This document shows positions 27,408 through 36,094 of a stretch of DNA of 64,000 bases, in pieces (position 1 is the first letter of the stretch; each line of letters starts with the position of its first letter). The notes beneath the pieces were generated by a model. The model was not told where the DNA came from. It did not search any database and was given only the letters and a program-made list of their open reading frames with translations. The stretch is taken from assembly GCF_028867935.1 (NCBI RefSeq), contig NZ_JAPQNS010000001.1:496001-560000 (forward strand), given 5' to 3'. The DNA comes from Flavobacterium sp. SUN052. Lineage in GTDB: Bacteria > Bacteroidota > Bacteroidia > Flavobacteriales > Flavobacteriaceae. Made by a program: the position numbers and the translations under genes.

Positions 27408-28379
27408 ATGACTCCTGAATTTTCGGTTGTTGTACCAACGTGCAAACAACCGAACCATTTACTGAAATGCCTCGACGCATTGAGCCGTCAGAAATTGCCC
27501 CATCACCAGTTTGAAATTATCGTGGTGGACGATGCTAACGACCGGACTACGGAGGCAACCGTGCGGAACTTTACGCAGGTATTTGGTATCGAAGCGCGCT
27601 ATCTAAGTCAGCCAAAACGAATGGGTCTGGCGGCCGCCCGCAACCGGGGTTGGCAAGCTGCCCGCGGCCGGATTGTTGCCTTTACCGATGCTGATTGCCA
27701 GCCGCAACCGGATTGGCTTACGTCGGCTTTTGCCTGTTTTAAACGGGGGGCACAAGTTGTTTCGGGGCAGTTGCGGATTCCGCTGACCAGCCGTCCTTCG
27801 CCTTACGAACACGCTCCTTTATTTACGGAAAGTGCTGATTTTACCGCAGCGAACTGCTTTTGTCTGCGTTCGGCGATTCACCGGGCGGGTGGGTTTTCGG
27901 AAGAATTCACAACGACCTGGCACGAAGATAGTGACCTGCAATTCAGGCTAATCCGGAAAGGTATTCCCGTTACCAAGTGTCCTGAAGCGGTAGTATTGCA
28001 CCCGCTCATTATACCGACAGAATCGATTCTGGAAGAGGAGCGCCGTAAGTCGCACGACGCTTTGTTGTACAAGCGGCATCCTGACCTGTATCGGCAGCGC
28101 ATCCCCAAATACCGAGCTTTAATGGCGCAGTATACAGGTTCAGTGATGGGGTTGTCAGCGGCCTTAGCAGGTACTCTGACAGGGCATTTTGCCTTAGCGC
28201 TTTTAGCCTTAGGTGTGTGGGTTGTCCTTACATTGAACCTCTTTTTGAAGCGACTGCCAGCGGGGCCTATTACGTTTGATTCGCTGAAACAAACTGCTAC
28301 AATGGCCATTGCTATGCCCTTTTTATCGCTTTACTGGCGACTGCATGGAGTGGTAAAATACCGGGTATTGTATCTCTAG
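27408..28379 (+). CDS. Family 2 glycosyltransferase with C-terminal membrane segments
   Basis: The GT-A fold begins MTPEFSVVVPTCKQPNHL with IIVVDDANDR, the metal-binding DxD as FTDADCQ, and an ED-type acceptor motif TTWHEDSDLQFR. Two hydrophobic segments near residues 245-285 (GLSAALAGTLTGHFALALLA) and a terminal one anchor it to the inner membrane. It transfers a nucleotide-activated sugar, probably to a lipid or polysaccharide; donor and acceptor unknown. It stands alone and converges with the bacilliredoxin gene. Confidence 0.88.
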   Translation: MTPEFSVVVPTCKQPNHLLKCLDALSRQKLPHHQFEIIVVDDANDRTTEATVRNFTQVFGIEARYLSQPKRMGLAAARNRGWQAARGRIVAFTDADCQPQPDWLTSAFACFKRGAQVVSGQLRIPLTSRPSPYEHAPLFTESADFTAANCFCLRSAIHRAGGFSEEFTTTWHEDSDLQFRLIRKGIPVTKCPEAVVLHPLIIPTESILEEERRKSHDALLYKRHPDLYRQRIPKYRALMAQYTGSVMGLSAALAGTLTGHFALALLALGVWVVLTLNLFLKRLPAGPITFDSLKQTATMAIAMPFLSLYWRLHGVVKYRVLYL

Positions 28380-28397
28380 AACGTATGATAGTGTGGT

Positions 28398-28440
28398 GAT
28401 ATTTACACTAAATATCTGACTTTTTACACATTTTGTGTAA
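28398..28440. repeat. Two perfect short hairpins after the GT2 gene
   Basis: GATATTT/AAATATC (28398-28416, 5-base loop) and TTACACA/TGTGTAA (28424-28440, 3-base loop) stand side by side upstream of the main terminator. They may be operator-like sites or mRNA 3' end structures. Confidence 0.5.
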
Positions 28441-28454
28441 CTACATAGTCACAC

Positions 28455-28506
28455 AAAAGCCTCATCGCTGACCGTTTGCTAAATTGGTCAATGATGAGGC
28501 TTTCTT
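28455..28506. terminator. Terminator between GT2 and bacilliredoxin genes
   Basis: AAAGCCTCATC (28456-28466) pairs with GATGAGGCTTT (28493-28503), with a weaker inner stem (GACC with GGTC) in the loop. T-rich sequence follows on the plus strand and A-rich precedes, so it can serve both convergent genes. Confidence 0.8.
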
Positions 28507-28541
28507 TTTACTCGTATAAAGGCAAATGCCGGTTGGGCAAA

Positions 28542-28973
28542 TTACGCCTGCTGTGGTTCGCAGAATTCCTGAAACGCCATTTCCAGGTGCTGTGCAATCA
28601 TCTGGGCCGAACGGCCTTCAATGTGGTGCCGCTCGATAAAGTGAACCAGGTCACCATCTTTGAAAATCGCAATAGCAGGCGACGATGGAGGATAAGGAAG
28701 TAAATACTCCCGCATCCGGGCAGTTGCTTCTGGGTCGCCACCGGCAAACACTGTAGCCAATTTATCAGGCTTGATGCTGCTGGTCGCTAAAGCCGCTTTC
28801 ACGCCCGGACGGGCTGCACCAGCAGCACAACCACATACCGAGTTTACCATAACCAGCATGGTGCCTTCGGCGTTAGTCATTGCATTGTCAACTTCCTGAG
28901 CGGTAGTAAGTTCTTGAAAACCAACGCTTGTGAGGTCCTCGCGCATCGGGACCAGTAAGTGAGGAGGATACAT
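28542..28973 (-). CDS. Bacilliredoxin, BrxA/BrxB family
   Basis: The 143-residue thioredoxin-fold protein has the CGC motif at Cys47-Gly48-Cys49 (NSVCGCAAGAARPG) and opens MYPPHLLVPMREDLTSVGF, both diagnostic of the YphP/YqiW family. These proteins remove bacillithiol from oxidised protein thiols. It is the last gene of the Fe-S assembly cluster, 14 bases after the DUF59 gene, suggesting that cluster assembly and thiol repair are co-expressed. Confidence 0.92.
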   Translation of the reverse strand: MYPPHLLVPMREDLTSVGFQELTTAQEVDNAMTNAEGTMLVMVNSVCGCAAGAARPGVKAALATSSIKPDKLATVFAGGDPEATARMREYLLPYPPSSPAIAIFKDGDLVHFIERHHIEGRSAQMIAQHLEMAFQEFCEPQQA

Positions 28974-28987
28974 ATCTAATGGAAAAT

Positions 28988-29314
28988 TTACATGAAACCT
29001 AATTCTAATTTAGCAACTTCCGACATCATTTCGGTAGAATAAGGAGGGTCAAACGTAAGTTCAACACTTACGTCGTTCACGCCTTCAACTTCCCGAACCT
29101 TCTGCTCAATTTCACCCGGAATTTCACCCGCTGAGGGGCAAGAGGGCGAAGTGAGCGTCATCAGAATATACACATTGTTAACAGGAAAAATCTTGATGTC
29201 GTAGATCAAGCCCAGTTCATACACATCCACCGGAATTTCGGGGTCATACACGCCTTTAAGGGCCAGTACGATCTGGTCTTTTAGTTCGGTTTCGGTAAGA
29301 GTCGATACAGACAT
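28988..29314 (-). CDS. DUF59 (MIP18/SufT-like) Fe-S assembly factor
   Basis: The 108-residue protein has the MIP18 pattern YDPEIPVDVYELGLIYDI and the reactive Cys59 in LTSPSCPSAGEIP. Family members help mature or deliver iron-sulfur clusters (SufT, PaaD-like, eukaryotic MIP18). It lies 11 bases after sufE and 14 before the bacilliredoxin gene, all on one strand, so it is part of the suf operon. Confidence 0.9.
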   Translation of the reverse strand: MSVSTLTETELKDQIVLALKGVYDPEIPVDVYELGLIYDIKIFPVNNVYILMTLTSPSCPSAGEIPGEIEQKVREVEGVNDVSVELTFDPPYSTEMMSEVAKLELGFM

Positions 29315-29325
29315 TTCTTTTTGAT

Positions 29326-29754
29326 TTATTGATTTACGGCCGCATACTCGCTACCATATTGTTTCATGCGTTGCAACATTGAGGCTAAGCCCCCTGCCCG
29401 GCGCGAAGTAACTAGATTACCCATGCCAACGCGCTCAATGAAATACAGGTCGGCATTGGCAATGGCTTCTGGTTTTTCATCAGACAGTACCCGGATCAGT
29501 AAGCTGATCAGACCTTTCGAAATCTGGGCGGTCGGTTCGGCATCGCCATAAAAATGAACCATATCGCCCTGTAGTTCAGCCCCTAACCATACCTTCGACT
29601 GGCAACCCATAATCCGGTTTTCGTCGGTAATGTACGTTGAAGGCATTGGCGGGAGCTTTTTGCCAAGGTCGATAATATATTGCGTCTTGTCGAGTTGATC
29701 GTCGAAGAGGTCAAATTCCTCAATGATCTCGTCCTGTTTTTCGTTGATTGTCAT
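29326..29754 (-). CDS. sufE: SufE family sulfur acceptor
   Basis: SufE takes persulfide sulfur from SufS and passes it to the SufBCD scaffold. The acceptor Cys51 is in NRIMGCQSKVWLG and the 142-residue length is typical. Its ATG overlaps the TGA stop of the ParE-type toxin gene (ATGA, 29751-29754), so SufE translation is probably coupled to toxin translation. That layout is unusual for a housekeeping gene. SufBCD are not in this window. Confidence 0.93.
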   Translation of the reverse strand: MTINEKQDEIIEEFDLFDDQLDKTQYIIDLGKKLPPMPSTYITDENRIMGCQSKVWLGAELQGDMVHFYGDAEPTAQISKGLISLLIRVLSDEKPEAIANADLYFIERVGMGNLVTSRRAGGLASMLQRMKQYGSEYAAVNQ

Positions 29755-30050
29755 CTAATTCTGCCTAAATCGCTTGCGGAATGCCTTATGCCAACAATAG
29801 TGATCAAATTGTTGAGGTATATGTATAGAACTCTGTATTTACCAACAATAATCTCCCTAAAGAACTCCGTATCCTTTTCCGGTACCATTCGGCCCATTTC
29901 TGGGAATGAGGCTAATAAAGCGAGTTTATGGTCTAGTAACTCTCCCCATTCCTGCATATATCTTAAAGAAGACCGTGAGAGGTAATGCAAAATATCCCGG
30001 AGATCCTCTTGCGCTTCTGAACGCCAGATTATTTCTGTTTCTGAATCCAT
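29751..30050 (-). CDS. RelE/ParE family toxin
   Basis: The 99-residue protein shows the ParE/RelE fold pattern: an N-terminal strand (TEIIWRSEAQEDLRDILHYL), a helical middle, and the conserved end GKYRVLYIYLNNLITIVGIRH. ParE toxins inhibit gyrase and RelE toxins cut ribosomal mRNA; the sequence does not decide which, although the YR-to-RH end favours the ParE side. It overlaps the antitoxin gene by 22 bases upstream and sufE by 4 downstream. Confidence 0.85.
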   Translation of the reverse strand: MDSETEIIWRSEAQEDLRDILHYLSRSSLRYMQEWGELLDHKLALLASFPEMGRMVPEKDTEFFREIIVGKYRVLYIYLNNLITIVGIRHSASDLGRIR

Positions 30051-30220
30051 TGGCGCATTTCCTGCATAACATCAGCGTTACTCACTCCCTTTTTTTGGTC
30101 GATCTCTTCCATTGTTCGCTCAAAACGGTCAAGTATAATCAAACGCTCTACCGCTTCATCAAGACTAATCTTGTCCGGTAAATTTTGGAAAGATTCAACA
30201 ATAGACGCTGTTGTAAGCAT
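30029..30220 (-). CDS. Cognate antitoxin of the RelE/ParE toxin
   Basis: A 63-residue charged helical protein (SIVESFQNLPDKISLDEAVERL) ending in a Lys/Gln-rich tail, directly upstream of the toxin with a 22-base overlap. It resembles the short helical antitoxins paired with ParE-type toxins in Bacteroidetes and cyanobacteria, lacking an obvious DNA-binding domain. It begins 34 bases after the sufS stop. Confidence 0.75.
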   Translation of the reverse strand: MLTTASIVESFQNLPDKISLDEAVERLIILDRFERTMEEIDQKKGVSNADVMQEMRQWIQKQK

Positions 30221-30254
30221 GATTTATATCGATTAACGCCGTTGAAAAGAATTA

Positions 30255-31490
30255 TTACGCCATCATTTTCTGCACACGCTGAATACCCTGGATAAGCCGA
30301 TCAATTTCGTCTTTGGTGTTATAAACCGCAAACGAGGCCCGTGTGGTTCCGGCAATTCCCAATCGGTGCATCAGCGGTTGCGTGCAATGATGCCCCGTTC
30401 GAACAGCAATGCCTAATTGATCCAAAATAACACCCGTATCCTGGTGGTGAATACCGTCCAGAACAAACGACAAAACGCTGATTTTATCCTTCGCCTGCCC
30501 TATAATACGAACACCGGTCATGTCGCTGAGTTGCTCGGTGGCGTAGGTCAGCAGCTCATGTTCGTGGGCTGCAATATTCTCTTTGCCCAGGTTCTCCATG
30601 TACTCAATGGCTGTTTTCACAGCAATTACGTCAGCGATGTTGGGCGTGCCAGCTTCAAACTTGTAAGGCAGATCGTTGTAGGTCGTTTTTTCGAACGTAA
30701 CTTCTTTGATCATCTCACCACCACCGCGATACGGTGGCATGGCGTTCAAAATATCTTTTTTGCCATACAACACGCCCATACCCGTTGGACCGTACAGTTT
30801 ATGGGCCGAGAACACGTAAAAGTCGCAATCAAGCGCCTGCACGTCAAGGTCAATGTGTGAGGTTGCTTGGGCTCCGTCAATCAGGACCACAGCCCCTACA
30901 CGGTGTGCCATATCGATGATTGTCTTAACCGGATTTATCGTGCCGAGAGCATTGGAGACGTGGACGCAGGATACGAATTTAACGCGCTCGGAAAGCATTT
31001 TTTCATACTCGTCTATCAACAGCTCACCCGCATCATTAATGGGAATCACCTTCAGAATGCAGCCCTTTTCTTCGCAAAGCATTTGCCAGGGAACGATATT
31101 GGAATGGTGTTCCAGGGTCGAAATAATAATCTCATCACCAGCTTTCAGAAAAGTACGCCCGTAGGTTTGAGCTACGAGGTTGATACCATCCGTAGTGCCG
31201 TAGGTAAAGATGATTTCCTCAACGTGTTTAGCGTTCAGAAAGCTCTGGATTTTCTGCCGCGAGGCTTCGAAATTATGAGTGGCCCGCTCGGCGAGGGTAT
31301 GGATGCCCCGGTGGATGTTGGCATTGTCGTGCTCGTAATAATGCGCCAATGCGTTCAAAACGGGGATTGGCTTCTGATTCGTGGCGGCATTATCAAAATA
31401 AACCAGCGGCTTTCCATTGACCAGCTGGTCGAGAATCGGGAAGTCCTGGCGAACGCGTTGTATATCAATGGGGGCAAGTACTGATTGCAT
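30255..31490 (-). CDS. sufS: SufS cysteine desulfurase
   Basis: A PLP enzyme that takes sulfur from cysteine to give alanine and an enzyme persulfide. The cofactor Lys is in FSAHKLYGPTG, His in STLEHHSNIVPW, and the persulfide Cys369 in RTGHHCTQPLM, all as in group II desulfurases. Length 411 is typical. It heads a minus-strand cluster: sufS, antitoxin, toxin, sufE, DUF59, bacilliredoxin. Confidence 0.95.
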   Translation of the reverse strand: MQSVLAPIDIQRVRQDFPILDQLVNGKPLVYFDNAATNQKPIPVLNALAHYYEHDNANIHRGIHTLAERATHNFEASRQKIQSFLNAKHVEEIIFTYGTTDGINLVAQTYGRTFLKAGDEIIISTLEHHSNIVPWQMLCEEKGCILKVIPINDAGELLIDEYEKMLSERVKFVSCVHVSNALGTINPVKTIIDMAHRVGAVVLIDGAQATSHIDLDVQALDCDFYVFSAHKLYGPTGMGVLYGKKDILNAMPPYRGGGEMIKEVTFEKTTYNDLPYKFEAGTPNIADVIAVKTAIEYMENLGKENIAAHEHELLTYATEQLSDMTGVRIIGQAKDKISVLSFVLDGIHHQDTGVILDQLGIAVRTGHHCTQPLMHRLGIAGTTRASFAVYNTKDEIDRLIQGIQRVQKMMA

Positions 31491-31554
31491 AAGAAAGGGA
31501 GTATTAGCTCAAAATTACAACACAAAGGGGCTGTAAAAGGTGCTTTGAAAAAGA

Positions 31555-33651
31555 CTACAATAACTTCACGGCTTCTTCTACGCTGGTTACGGGTAACTGG
31601 CAGGCTCGGTCGTGGCAAACGTAGATGGTTGTTTGGCCATTCACCATACCGCGCCCTTCCAGCAAGGGTAATTTGGATACGGGCGGATTGTTCGATGATT
31701 CGGTCCCGCAGAAAATGACACCTGTTGTGAGGTAGCTTTCCAGCTCGCGCCGAAACTCGGCCGCTTGCGGTCCCACAATGGCTATTTCGACGGAGGGCAA
31801 TACCCGGCGCGTATACAGTGCGGCCCAGTTGCTGAGGTCGCCGGGGTGTTTTTCGACCAGCGGTTGAATCCGCCCCAGCATTTGATCAACACGTTCGCCG
31901 TAGGCGGGGCGATCCAGTAAGGTGCTTAACGCGAGTAAATTGCCCGCCATAATGGAGTTTGAGGCAGGTATTACGTTATCAAATAGTTCTTTACGCCGGG
32001 CAATAAGGTCTTCGGCGTTTTTGTCGGTGAAGTAGAACAGCGGGTCCCGCGTGGATTCGCCCGATGTGGATACGTCAGGCGCACCCTCTGTTGATGAATC
32101 ACTAAAACTGGCAAGTACGTATTGTGCCAGCTGATCGGCCTCGGTGAGCCAGTTCTCGGCGAAAGTAGCCTGATAGAGCGCAATCAAGCCGTCGATCACG
32201 GCGGCATAATCTTCGAGGAAGCCGGGTTGCTTGGCGCGACCTTGTTTGAAAGAATGCCAGAGACGTCCGTTCCGCTTGTCGCGCATGTGATGAAGCAGAA
32301 AATGCGCCAGCCGGATGGCCAGCGTCAAAAATTCCGGTTCATCGAACGCCCGGTACGCCGATACGAGCCCTTTAAGCATCAGCCCATTCCACGAACACAA
32401 AATCTTGTCATCGAGACCCGGCCGGATGCGCGTATCACGAACCGCCATCAGTTTCTCGTGAGCACCAGCCAGCATCTCGTGCATGTCATCGAGCGTCCAG
32501 TCAGCGTGTTCGGCAAATTGCTCGTCGGTACGGGTACGGTGCAGAATGTTGCGGCCGGTTTTGCCATGACCGGTTTCGTGTTCCCAGTTGCCGTCTTCCT
32601 CTACAGAATATAAATCGGCGAACCAGTCAAAATCGGTGCCGAGCAAGTCGCGGAGTTCGGGCGTGGTCCAAGTGTAGAATTTACCTTCTTCGCCTTCGCT
32701 GTCGGCGTCCAAAGCTGAAAAAAAACCTCCTTCGAGGCTGAGAAGCTCCCGTTTGGTAAACTCGATGGTTTGATAAACAACTCGTTTGTAAAGCGGATTT
32801 CCCGTCAGTCGGTGCGCATCAGAATAGAGGGTGAGTAGCTGTCCGTTGTCGTAGAGCATCTTCTCAAAGTGAGGAGCAAACCAATCTTCGTCGACCGAGT
32901 AGCGAGAAAACCCACCGCCTAACTGATCGTAAAGCCCACCAAGAGCCATCCGGTCGAGAGTGAGGGTTAGCTGGTCGAGGGCGCGGGTGTCGTTGGTAAG
33001 TTGGTGGTAATTGAGGAGGAAGGTGTAGATACTGGGCATCGGGAACTTAGGTGCCCGGTTCATGCCGCCCTTTTCCCGGTCGAAGCGAGTGGCCAACTGC
33101 TCAAATAATTTCGTGGAAACTTCGGCCCGAAACTGAGGCTGGTTATCAGTTAAGCCAAAACGTACTGTATCACTCAGGTTTAATTCATTTGTAAATCCCT
33201 CTGCCGATTCGCTCAGTTTGTCGCGCTCGGTGTCGAAGGCTTTCCGAACGCCAACCAGTAGGTTCACCCATTGTTGGGGTGGCAGGTACGTAACGCCATA
33301 AAACGGTTTGGCATCGGGCATCAGGAACATATTGAGTGGCCAGCCTCCGCGAACGCCCATTGCCTGAACAGCATCCATATAGATCGCATCTACATCGGGC
33401 CGTTCTTCACGATCGACCTTGATACACACGAACCGGTTGTTCATCACCTCCGCAATCTGCTCCCGTTCAAAGGCCTCGCGTTCCATTACATGGCACCAGT
33501 GACAGGCTGAATAGCCGATGCTAACCAGAATCGGCTTGTCCTCGTCGCGGGCTTTGGCAAGGGCTTCTTCGCCCCACGGATACCAATCGACGGGGTTGTG
33601 CGCGTGTTGAAGCAGATAGGGGCTGGTTTCGTTGGCTAATCGGTTGGCCAT
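31555..33651 (-). CDS. DUF255 thioredoxin-fold protein (YyaL/SPATA20-like)
   Basis: The 698-residue cytoplasmic protein opens [20 protein letters not shown] and has a CHWC motif (Cys50-Cys53, [12 protein letters not shown]), diagnostic of DUF255, followed by an (alpha/alpha)6-barrel-like region related to N-acylglucosamine 2-epimerases ([19 protein letters not shown]). Function is not established; a redox or sugar-related role has been suggested for relatives. Start [10 protein letters not shown] fits the family. Apparently monocistronic. Confidence 0.9.
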   Translation of the reverse strand: MANRLANETSPYLLQHAHNPVDWYPWGEEALAKARDEDKPILVSIGYSACHWCHVMEREAFEREQIAEVMNNRFVCIKVDREERPDVDAIYMDAVQAMGVRGGWPLNMFLMPDAKPFYGVTYLPPQQWVNLLVGVRKAFDTERDKLSESAEGFTNELNLSDTVRFGLTDNQPQFRAEVSTKLFEQLATRFDREKGGMNRAPKFPMPSIYTFLLNYHQLTNDTRALDQLTLTLDRMALGGLYDQLGGGFSRYSVDEDWFAPHFEKMLYDNGQLLTLYSDAHRLTGNPLYKRVVYQTIEFTKRELLSLEGGFFSALDADSEGEEGKFYTWTTPELRDLLGTDFDWFADLYSVEEDGNWEHETGHGKTGRNILHRTRTDEQFAEHADWTLDDMHEMLAGAHEKLMAVRDTRIRPGLDDKILCSWNGLMLKGLVSAYRAFDEPEFLTLAIRLAHFLLHHMRDKRNGRLWHSFKQGRAKQPGFLEDYAAVIDGLIALYQATFAENWLTEADQLAQYVLASFSDSSTEGAPDVSTSGESTRDPLFYFTDKNAEDLIARRKELFDNVIPASNSIMAGNLLALSTLLDRPAYGERVDQMLGRIQPLVEKHPGDLSNWAALYTRRVLPSVEIAIVGPQAAEFRRELESYLTTGVIFCGTESSNNPPVSKLPLLEGRGMVNGQTTIYVCHDRACQLPVTSVEEAVKLL

Positions 33652-33792
33652 TGGAATTGGTTTTGTTGCTAATTGGATAACTCAGAAATAGGCAGGTGTG
33701 TGCCACGATTAGTAAAAATAAGCAAGCTTTAGTCTGGTCACTTTATGTATTCATTATCTTTAGGGTACATCCACAACCTTGTCTTTCTTTTT

Positions 33793-36090
33793 ATGGCCCG
33801 CCAAGCCCGACCACAAAAAAACACTCTCCGCTCAATACCGTCAGCTGTTGTTGAACAGCCATTCCCCCGAACCGATCAACCGCTACTGACGACGCTTCTT
33901 TACTGTCTTTTTCTGCTGACCCTACTGACACCCCTGCTATTTAGTGAGCACGTTTTTTTTGGGTTTATCAGCGTTCGGGCTCTGTACTTCAGGGCGTTGG
34001 TTTTGCTGATGGTTGGTCTGGCCATCTGGCACCGGCAATTTTTATCGGCTCCGCTCACGCTTCTTCAAAAAGTATGGCTGATCTGGCTGGGTTGGATGAT
34101 CGTAACGGCCAGCACCGGTATTGATCCAATCAACAGCTTTCTCTCCAGTTTCCTGCGTATGGAAGGCGTGGTCGGCTATACGTATCTCGGGATCTATTTT
34201 GCTGTTCTAGCGAGGGTACCGTTTGGGAAACGACGCTGGCAAATTGCCTGGTTGGTAGTTATTGCTGTGTCGGTGCTGGTCTTTGTTAGTAGCTACAGTA
34301 CCACCTGGGGTTGGCAAACGGATCGGTTTCGATTTGTGGGTACGGTGGGCAACCCCTCGTATCTGGCAGTTTATTGGCTTATTATCTTGTTTCTACTTGG
34401 TTTTGTGGCTGTTTCAACTCCAACCATTGATCGAAGAATTCGGTTGGGAGCAGCAATTATAATGGTTGCGCTGCTGAGTTGGGGCATCGTTCTGACGGGT
34501 ACCCGCTCGGCCTTTATTGGCTTTGGAGCGGGGTGTCTGGTACTGTTGTTTGGGCTTGTTCGGCTAAACCGACACCAGCGACGGATGTGGTTGTTTGGGG
34601 GAATATTGGCCCTCGTTCTGGGCATCAGCCTGTTCTGGCTTGTTCGCCAGGGAAGTTCGTTGGGGAATAATAGCGCCCTGAACCGGCTCTCCAATTTCAA
34701 AGCTAGCAACAACACCGCTACTCCCCGCCTGATAAACTGGAAAATGGCGCTTCGGGGCATTGCCGAACGCCCGATAGTAGGGTGGGGGCAAGAGAATTAC
34801 GGGTACGGATTTATGCATTACTATGATGCTAATCTGCTTGAACGGGACGGGAGCGAATGGTATGACCGTACCCATAACCTACTGCTCGAATGGGCGTTTG
34901 GCACGGGTGTGCCGGGCTTGTTGATTGTGTTGGCGCTCTTTGGCGTAATGGTCTGGAATATCATAAAAGCTGGGTCCATCCCGCCAATTGGCCGATTCTT
35001 TTTGCTGGCAGCCCTGGGGGCTTACCTGGCCTTTAACCTGTTGAATCCAGATAATCTGCTAGCTCTTCAATTGGTTATTTTGGTAATGGTCATAACCGAT
35101 GTTCAGGCTACGACAACTACCCAATCGGCCCGGTGGACATGGCCTATTCGAGTGGGGCTGATTGGAGTCGTATTGGTGCTGGGTTGGGTGTGGGTTGATG
35201 TTTGGCAAAGTGTTCGGAATCTGAAAAAGCAGGAAGCCGCCCCCGACACGCCAACCCGCCTGAGTATCATCACCGACACGTACAGGCAAGCAACCGTTGG
35301 AAAATACGAATTGGCCGACGTTGTGCTGGCCTATGCCTTATCGGTGTTGCCATCGGCTGGGTCCGATGCACAAAAGAACCTTGTTTATGAGCCTGCCGCT
35401 GCAATCATGACCGATCAGCAACAGATACGTCCCGGCCTTAGTCGGGTGTTCACGCGTTCGGCTCAACTGAACACAGCGGCTAATCACATTGACCGGGCTA
35501 TAACAGACCTTCGGCGGGCAGTTGAACTAGAGGCCGGTAAACGCCCAACAACCCTGTTGACTTTGGGTGAAGCGTACTTACGCCAACGCGATCCGGCGCG
35601 GGCCGATAGCGTTTTTAAGTTGGCAGCCCGAGTTCGACCCGATTGGCCAATACCACGGATTGAACAGGCGCTAACCAGAGCTTCTCAACGCGACACCAGC
35701 GGGTGCCGAGCAATCCTCCGTCAACTAGACACGCCATCACTCGTAAAATACCGAACTTTTATTCGACAGGTTTATACGTCGGCTAACGATTTGCCGGGCT
35801 ATGTTCAGCGCATCAGATCAGTGCCTTACGATGAACGACAATGGTTTACAAAAGAGTTATATCAGGATTGGGCGTTAACCGCCTACGAGTTAGGGCGAAC
35901 GGACGGATCGAATCAGGACGATCTAGAAACAGCGCTGGTCAGCTTTTACCTGCACTTCAAAGTGTACAAATTATTTAGCAAAGACGATGTCCTGCAAATG
36001 GCTAATGAAGCCCGACGCGGACAGCGCCCTGACCAAATGCAGGTCTGGCTGGATCAACTCCCCAAAACCGGCGCGACGGGTGTAGAGTAA
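33793..36090 (+). CDS. O-antigen ligase/polymerase family membrane protein with TPR tail
   Basis: About twelve membrane segments fill residues 35-470. The Wzy_C-type region contains GWGQENYGYGF and RTHNLLLEWAFGTGVPGLL, the conserved His/Gly pattern of O-antigen ligases (WaaL) and bacterial O-oligosaccharyltransferases. The C-terminal 270 residues are soluble, with TPR-like repeats (AANHIDRAITDLRRAVELEA). The start is set at the ATG at 33793 (MARQARPQ); an earlier in-frame ATG at 33745 adds 16 residues of unlikely sequence. It transfers or polymerises a lipid-linked glycan; target unknown. Confidence 0.85.
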   Translation: MARQARPQKNTLRSIPSAVVEQPFPRTDQPLLTTLLYCLFLLTLLTPLLFSEHVFFGFISVRALYFRALVLLMVGLAIWHRQFLSAPLTLLQKVWLIWLGWMIVTASTGIDPINSFLSSFLRMEGVVGYTYLGIYFAVLARVPFGKRRWQIAWLVVIAVSVLVFVSSYSTTWGWQTDRFRFVGTVGNPSYLAVYWLIILFLLGFVAVSTPTIDRRIRLGAAIIMVALLSWGIVLTGTRSAFIGFGAGCLVLLFGLVRLNRHQRRMWLFGGILALVLGISLFWLVRQGSSLGNNSALNRLSNFKASNNTATPRLINWKMALRGIAERPIVGWGQENYGYGFMHYYDANLLERDGSEWYDRTHNLLLEWAFGTGVPGLLIVLALFGVMVWNIIKAGSIPPIGRFFLLAALGAYLAFNLLNPDNLLALQLVILVMVITDVQATTTTQSARWTWPIRVGLIGVVLVLGWVWVDVWQSVRNLKKQEAAPDTPTRLSIITDTYRQATVGKYELADVVLAYALSVLPSAGSDAQKNLVYEPAAAIMTDQQQIRPGLSRVFTRSAQLNTAANHIDRAITDLRRAVELEAGKRPTTLLTLGEAYLRQRDPARADSVFKLAARVRPDWPIPRIEQALTRASQRDTSGCRAILRQLDTPSLVKYRTFIRQVYTSANDLPGYVQRIRSVPYDERQWFTKELYQDWALTAYELGRTDGSNQDDLETALVSFYLHFKVYKLFSKDDVLQMANEARRGQRPDQMQVWLDQLPKTGATGVE

Positions 36091-36094
36091 GACA

